9,532 bases of DNA from Clostridia bacterium. Lineage in GTDB: Bacteria; Bacillota_A; Clostridia; Christensenellales; Borkfalkiaceae. Location of the stretch: assembly GCA_017504735.1 (NCBI GenBank), contig JAFVQP010000196.1, forward strand, positions 1 to 9,532, read 5' to 3'. Of the stretch, positions 6,524-9,532 are shown in pieces. The position numbers and the translations under genes are program-made. Below the pieces are notes generated by a model. It made no database searches. It saw only the letters and a list, made by a program, of their open reading frames with translations, and was not told where the DNA came from. Each line of letters starts with the position of its first letter. The first letter of the stretch is position 1.

Positions 6524-7816
6524 TTGAAAAAGTGTACTGATTTTGACGAGATGAACGGGCAGATGCAAGAATTTTTCCCCGACGGAACGCCGATTGACGG
6601 TTGGTTTTACCAAACGGACGTACCCACGTTGGAAAGCTTGGGGAAACCGTACGTAATCACCGATTACGGAGTCGCGGACGACGGTAAAATTTACACCCAA
6701 GCCCTGCAGGGCTTGATTGATACAATCGCTCAAAACGGGGGCGGTGTTTTGGTTGTCCCCGAAGGGGTGTATTACACAGGCGCGCTGTTTTTTAAGCAGG
6801 GCGTGCATCTTTACGTGTCCGAAAAAGGCGTCTTGAAGGGGAGCGACGATATCGCGGATTATCCGCTTTGCGAAACCCGTATCGAGGGGGAAACTTGTAC
6901 ATATTTCCCTGCGCTTATCAATGCGGACGGTGTGGACGGATTTACGATGTGCGGTAAGGGGACGATTGACGGCAACGGCGAGCGTGCATGGAAAGCCTTT
7001 TGGTTGCGTTTTCGGTGGAATCCCAAATGCACCAACAAGGACGAACAACGTCCACGCTTGGTGTATTTGTCGAATTGTAAAAACGCAGTAATTGCGGACT
7101 TGCACCTGCAAAATTCACACTTTTGGACAACGCATATCTACAAATGCAATCGTGTAAAGTTCCTTGGTTGTCATATTTTCGCACCGCGCGCACCCATCCC
7201 TGCCCCTAGCTCGGATGCCATTGACATTGACGTATGCACAGACGTGCTTGTGAAAAATTGTTATATGGAAGTCAACGATGATTCGGTGGTCTTAAAGGGC
7301 GGGAAAGGCCCTTGGGCGGACGAACAAGCGGAAAATGGCGCAAACGAGCGGATTTTGGTGGAAGATTGCGTCTACGGTTTTTGCCACAGCGGTTTGACCT
7401 GCGGGTCAGAATCGGTACATAACCGCAATATCCTGGTGCGCCGTATCAAAGTGAATAATATCATGCAGTTGTTGCATTTGAAGCTCCGTCCCGACACCCC
7501 TCAGCATTATGAATATATCACGATTGAGGATGTGGAAGGGACGATTGAGGGGAACTTTATCAACGTCAACCCTTGGACGCAGTTTTTCGACCTTAAGGGG
7601 CGCACGGATAAGCCGATTTCTAAGGTGGAAAAGGTGACGATAAGGGATTGTAAATGTGCCTGCAATACATTCTTCAATGTGTATAAAAACGAAAAGCAAT
7701 ATACCATGTCCGCGTTTAACCTTGAAAACTTGCAAATTAAGGCGAAAAATAAGGGCAATACTTTCGACGTAATTGACGATATCACGGTGAAAAACGTAAA
7801 GGTAAAAATAGTGTGA
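6524..7816 (+). CDS. Glycoside hydrolase family 28 (polygalacturonase-like), cytoplasmic
   Basis: The 430-residue product has the right-handed beta-helix layout of GH28 enzymes, which hydrolyse galacturonic-acid linkages in pectin. TDYGVADDGK (46-55) is the usual start of the fold. GTIDGNG (146-152) is a typical family turn. The catalytic region reads SSDAIDID (229-236) in place of the usual NTDGID, VNDDSVVLKGG (250-260) supplies the Asp pair, and CHSGLTCGSES (287-297) matches the G-H-G segment with His288. The usual R-I-K motif appears as K-L-R (320-322). There is no signal peptide, so oligosaccharides taken up by the cell are the likely substrate. The TTG start is chosen because a stop (6509-6511) precedes it; ATG 6551 is the only other good in-frame start. 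Neither has a strong ribosome binding site. It follows the BFD-like gene after 21 bases. Exact substrate unknown. Confidence 0.88.
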   Translation: MKKCTDFDEMNGQMQEFFPDGTPIDGWFYQTDVPTLESLGKPYVITDYGVADDGKIYTQALQGLIDTIAQNGGGVLVVPEGVYYTGALFFKQGVHLYVSEKGVLKGSDDIADYPLCETRIEGETCTYFPALINADGVDGFTMCGKGTIDGNGERAWKAFWLRFRWNPKCTNKDEQRPRLVYLSNCKNAVIADLHLQNSHFWTTHIYKCNRVKFLGCHIFAPRAPIPAPSSDAIDIDVCTDVLVKNCYMEVNDDSVVLKGGKGPWADEQAENGANERILVEDCVYGFCHSGLTCGSESVHNRNILVRRIKVNNIMQLLHLKLRPDTPQHYEYITIEDVEGTIEGNFINVNPWTQFFDLKGRTDKPISKVEKVTIRDCKCACNTFFNVYKNEKQYTMSAFNLENLQIKAKNKGNTFDVIDDITVKNVKVKIV

Positions 7817-7820
7817 AAAT

Positions 7821-7860
7821 AAAGAACGCATTTCGCTTAGCGATTTGCGTTCTTTTCTAT
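7821..7860. terminator. Bidirectional terminator between convergent genes
   Basis: AAAGAACGCA (7821-7830) pairs perfectly with TGCGTTCTTT (7846-7855), with an inner TCGC/GCGA stem around a TTA loop and TT/TT mismatches between. A T-rich tail follows on both strands. It lies 4 bases after the GH28 stop and 30 bases from the stop of the convergent membrane gene, so it should serve both. Confidence 0.85.
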
Positions 7861-7890
7861 TTTGAAGTGAAATTTATAGTATTTGATAGG

Positions 7891-8397
7891 TTAGCGCACT
7901 CTTTTTGCATAACAGCTTGCGCATTCGTTGGTACCGATTTCATTTGCTTTTCCGCAATGGCAATACCAAACGGTAGCATTTTTATTTATTGTAGCATTCT
8001 TGTTAACGGGTGGGGTGGTAGCAGATAGCGGAAGTGGCTTTAATAAGTTGTCTGGGTTGCTGAAATTACAGAACCCACATGTTCTTGTATCAGTTGTATG
8101 TTTACAATTCATACAGGTGTAGGGTTGGTATTTTCTAATAATTGGGGTATAGCCCGTGTTACCCCTATATTCGCTTGCATTGCTTGGTAAACATGCGAGA
8201 ATAATCAAGGCAATCCAACTAAGGAAAATGCCCCCGACAATCCATCCACCAACACTACGTTCTTTGCGCGCCGCCATGATACCGCAAATTACTGTGGCTA
8301 CGATGTTTAAGATGAGTGCAAGAATGGATATGACGACGATAAAAGTGATAGAACTCTCCAAATCGTTGTTGTATGATGGATAGTAACTATTATACAT
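7891..8397 (-). CDS. Two-TM membrane protein with two C-terminal zinc ribbons
   Basis: I do not recognise this 168-residue protein as a named family. A short Tyr/Asn/Ser-rich N-terminus leads into two hydrophobic segments (about 17-42 and 50-71) joined by a basic loop, AARKERSVGG, so the loop is probably cytoplasmic. The C-terminal half carries two treble-type zinc sites: Cys95-x2-Cys98 with Cys107-x2-Cys110, and WYCHCGKAN with Cys146, Cys148, Cys159 and Cys162. The second resembles RanBP2-type ribbons (W-x-C...C...N...C-x2-C). The linker between them is low complexity and holds a tandem NKNAT repeat. AGGGGGG is 5 bases before the ATG. The gene is divergent from a small XRE repressor and shares its operators. 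It may be a membrane sensor or scaffold; function is not established. Confidence 0.78.
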   Translation of the reverse strand: MYNSYYPSYNNDLESSITFIVVISILALILNIVATVICGIMAARKERSVGGWIVGGIFLSWIALIILACLPSNASEYRGNTGYTPIIRKYQPYTCMNCKHTTDTRTCGFCNFSNPDNLLKPLPLSATTPPVNKNATINKNATVWYCHCGKANEIGTNECASCYAKRVR

Positions 8398-8419
8398 AAT
8401 ATCCCCCCTTTTTTTATGG

Positions 8420-8435
8420 ATGCTATATATAGCAT
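8420..8435. repeat. Perfect 16-bp palindrome in the membrane gene's leader
   Basis: ATGCTATATATAGCAT is its own reverse complement and lies about 23 bases upstream of the minus-strand start codon, inside the predicted 5' leader. It could fold as a hairpin near the ribosome binding site or bind a protein. Confidence 0.5.
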
Positions 8436-8440
8436 AATAT

Positions 8441-8456
8441 ATATTTATATAAATAT
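8441..8456. repeat. Perfect AT-only 16-bp palindrome
   Basis: ATATTTATATAAATAT equals its own reverse complement. It overlaps the predicted -10 and start-site region of the minus-strand gene by position. In DNA this AT-rich the symmetry may be chance. Confidence 0.4.
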
Positions 8457-8484
8457 CTTACCACACCATTTGGTGTGAAGTCAA
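8455..8484 (-). promoter_or_regulatory. Promoter of the zinc-ribbon membrane gene
   Basis: On the minus strand TTGACT (8484 down to 8479) matches the -35 consensus at five of six positions. TAAGAT (8460 down to 8455) matches the -10 at four of six, with an 18-base spacer. The operator at 8462-8477 fills the spacer. The predicted leader is about 50 bases. Confidence 0.62.
8462..8477. promoter_or_regulatory. Operator O1 of the XRE regulator
   Basis: CACACCATTTGGTGTG is a palindrome with 7-bp perfect arms around TT. Its ACACCA/TGGTGT half-sites are identical to those of O2. It fills the space between the -35 and -10 of the membrane gene's promoter, so bound repressor would block RNA polymerase there. 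Centre-to-centre distance to O2 is 29 bases. Confidence 0.75.
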
Positions 8485-8486
8485 GC

Positions 8487-8510
8487 ATTTTACACCAAAT
8501 GGTGTAAAAT
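8487..8510. promoter_or_regulatory. Operator O2 of the XRE regulator
   Basis: ATTTTACACCA, AA, TGGTGTAAAAT form a perfect 24-bp palindrome, longer than O1. It ends 6 bases before the regulator's ATG and includes TAAAAT (8505-8510), the only good -10 candidate for that gene. Autorepression by direct overlap is likely. Confidence 0.78.
8505..8510 (+). promoter_or_regulatory. Candidate -10 of the XRE gene
   Basis: TAAAAT matches the -10 consensus at five of six positions. No convincing -35 box is found 16-18 bases upstream. Transcription from it would begin at or beside ATG 8517, giving a leaderless or nearly leaderless message, which fits the lack of a real ribosome binding site. Confidence 0.4.
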
Positions 8511-8516
8511 ATAGGT

Positions 8517-8729
8517 ATGGAAAATAAATGGATGAACATATTTGCGGAAAATTTAAAATCATTGATGGGGGATATGAGTATCTCGGAATTTGCGAGAAAG
8601 GTGGATATTCCACAGCAAACCATTTCGAGGTATTTACTTTGTCAAAGGGAAATCACTTTGACAAATCTTTGCAAAATAGCTGATTATTTTGGGGAAGATA
8701 TTGACTATTTAATCGGTAGAAAGGACTAA
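8517..8729 (+). CDS. XRE-family (Cro/C1-type) transcriptional repressor, 70 residues
   Basis: The product is little more than one HTH_XRE DNA-binding domain. SISEFARKVDIPQQTISRYL (21-40) gives the helix-turn-helix, with QQTISRYL as the recognition helix, followed by EITLTNLCKIADYFGEDIDYLIG, the usual end of the family. It has no ligand or dimerisation domain, as in Cro. The two palindromes just upstream are its likely binding sites, giving autorepression and repression of the divergent membrane gene. The ATG at 8517 has only a weak AGG one base away; ATG 8532 is an alternative that would trim five residues outside the HTH. The gene is more AT-rich than the hydrogenase and operon genes beside it. 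No prophage or toxin gene is in view. Confidence 0.88.
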   Translation: MENKWMNIFAENLKSLMGDMSISEFARKVDIPQQTISRYLLCQREITLTNLCKIADYFGEDIDYLIGRKD

Positions 8730-8730
8730 A

Positions 8731-8760
8731 AAACACGGCTGAGGTTTCAGCCGTGTTTTT
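8731..8760. terminator. Terminator after the XRE gene, probably bidirectional
   Basis: AAACACGGCTGA (8731-8742) pairs with TCAGCCGTGTTT (8747-8758) around a GGTT loop. TTTTT follows on the plus strand and a T-run follows on the minus strand. It begins directly after the stop codon and can also back up the terminator of the hydrogenase gene. Confidence 0.88.
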
Positions 8761-8768
8761 GTATGAGA

Positions 8769-8796
8769 AAACCGCGGTTTGAAAGAACCGCGGTTT
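8769..8796 (-). terminator. Hairpin after the hydrogenase gene made of a repeated palindrome
   Basis: AAACCGCGGTTT (8769-8780) and AACCGCGGTTT (8786-8796) are two copies of a self-complementary 11-12-mer that together pair as one 11-bp stem around a six-base loop. On the minus strand it lies 7 bases after the hydrogenase stop and ends in TTTT. Its T-tract is short, so it may work together with the hairpin at 8731-8760. Confidence 0.7.
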
Positions 8797-8802
8797 GTAT
8801 TT

Positions 8803-9532
8803 TTAGTTAAACTTTTCTTTTGCGGTGTAGTGCGTATGCAACAATTCGTGTGCCTTGTGGGAGTTGGGTTCACCCAAGAACTCATCATACAATGCAATGA
8901 TTTGAGGGTTCTTGTGCGACATACGAAGTGCCTTCGATTCGTCTTCCTGATACAACGCCGCAGCACGCTTTGCCTTGTAGGTGTCAAGGATATCTGCATC
9001 TTCGTTGGGCAAGAAGCAAGGTCTTACGTAAGGTTGACCACCGCCTGCGATACAGCCGCCAGGGCAACCCATGATTTCGATGAAGTGGTATTCGCTCTTG
9101 CCAGCGCGGATATCGTCAAGCAACACTTTCGCATTCTTCATGCCGTGCGCAACGGCAACTTTCACCGTGATACCGCCAAGGTCATACGCCGCTTCCTTGA
9201 TACCTTCAAAACCACGAACAGCCGTCAAATCCGCTTTTTCAAGGTCTTTACCCGTCAATTTCCATGCCGCCGTACGAAGCGCCGCTTCCATAACGCCGCC
9301 CGTCGTACCGAAGATAACGCCTGCGCCCGTGTATTCGCCCACGATATCGTTGTCGAATTCCGCATCGGGCAACTTCACGAAGTTGATACCCGAACGCTTG
9401 ATGAGTTTCGCAAGCTCTCTCGTCGTCAATACAGCATCTACGTCAGCCAAACCGTTTACGGACAATTCAGGACGAGCCTTTTCCGATTTCTTTGCCGTAC
9501 AAGGCATAATCGAAACGACGAACATATCCTTA
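8803..9532 (-). CDS. [FeFe]-hydrogenase catalytic subunit, C-terminal part (runs off the right edge)
   Basis: The last 242 codons of the gene are visible; the frame stays open past ATG 9525 to the edge (Lys-Asp before that Met), so that Met is internal. The enzyme makes H2 from protons and reduced carriers at the H-cluster. The visible part holds the second H-cluster motif, IMPCTAKKSE, and the third, EIMGCPGGCIAGGGQP, whose two Cys bind the H-cluster. Between them VLTTRELAKLIKRSGINF and TGAGVIFGTTGGVMEAALRT are typical of group A enzymes. The end, HKAHELLHTHYTAKEKF, matches the Fe-hydrogenase small-subunit domain fused at the C-terminus in HndD/HydA-type proteins. The first motif and the Fe-S cluster domains lie outside, so monomeric, NAD(P)-linked and bifurcating forms cannot be told apart. 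Confidence 0.95.
   Translation of the reverse strand, partial: KDMFVVSIMPCTAKKSEKARPELSVNGLADVDAVLTTRELAKLIKRSGINFVKLPDAEFDNDIVGEYTGAGVIFGTTGGVMEAALRTAAWKLTGKDLEKADLTAVRGFEGIKEAAYDLGGITVKVAVAHGMKNAKVLLDDIRAGKSEYHFIEIMGCPGGCIAGGGQPYVRPCFLPNEDADILDTYKAKRAAALYQEDESKALRMSHKNPQIIALYDEFLGEPNSHKAHELLHTHYTAKEKFN

Noticed and set aside
6518..7111. 197-codon minus-strand frame within the GH28 gene
   Set aside because: Antisense to a well-supported GH28 enzyme; no start signal or domain.
7813..8383. Short plus-strand frames opposite the zinc-ribbon protein
   Set aside because: They overlap the terminator at 7821-7860 and lie antisense to a gene with two zinc-binding Cys sets and a strong ribosome binding site.
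8517..8729. Antitoxin of a toxin-antitoxin pair
   Set aside because: The partner is divergent, not in the same operon, and is a membrane protein with zinc ribbons that looks like no known toxin.
8709..8999. 96-codon minus-strand frame
   Set aside because: It lies in another frame of the hydrogenase gene and crosses both terminator hairpins.

Overview
The window looks like a chromosome segment of an anaerobic, fermentative, gut-type Clostridia-class Firmicute, possibly an uncultured Christensenellales-like lineage. The lineage is an inference. It rests on the [FeFe]-hydrogenase, strong AGGAGG-type ribosome binding sites, sigma-A promoters with extended -10 boxes, a giant secreted beta-repeat protein of the kind common in gut Clostridia, and intergenic hairpin repeats.

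Layout. Positions 1-261 are AT-rich non-coding DNA holding the possible tail of an upstream terminator and a near-consensus extended -10 promoter. This drives a two-gene unit: a 47-residue peptide gene (262-405) and, 14 bases later, a 1,636-residue secreted protein (420-5330). The secreted protein has a signal peptide, an N-terminal domain, six copies of a recurring beta module and five InlB-B-like repeats, with no recognised cell-wall anchor. A strong terminator follows, then a cluster of three related hairpin repeats in forward-reverse-forward order (5399-5557).

A second extended -10 promoter at 5594-5622 starts a three-gene plus-strand operon: a maltose/galactoside-type sugar O-acetyltransferase, a 64-residue BFD-like [2Fe-2S] protein, and a cytoplasmic glycoside hydrolase family 28 (polygalacturonase-like) enzyme. 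The last gene starts at TTG directly after a LacI-type palindrome. The operon suggests intracellular handling of pectin-derived oligosaccharides and sugar acetylation; the role of the Fe-S protein is unknown.

From 7891 to 8729 lies a divergent pair: a minus-strand two-TM protein with two zinc ribbons, and a plus-strand 70-residue XRE repressor. They share a 119-base gap with two copies of an ACACCA-N2-TGGTGT operator. One copy fills the spacer of the membrane gene's promoter and the other, a perfect 24-bp palindrome, overlaps the -10 of the regulator. This is the neatest small regulatory module in the window and the best candidate for an undescribed system.

The right edge carries the C-terminal 242 residues of an [FeFe]-hydrogenase on the minus strand, separated from the regulator by two tandem hairpins. 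No tRNA, rRNA, CRISPR array, transposase or phage gene is visible.
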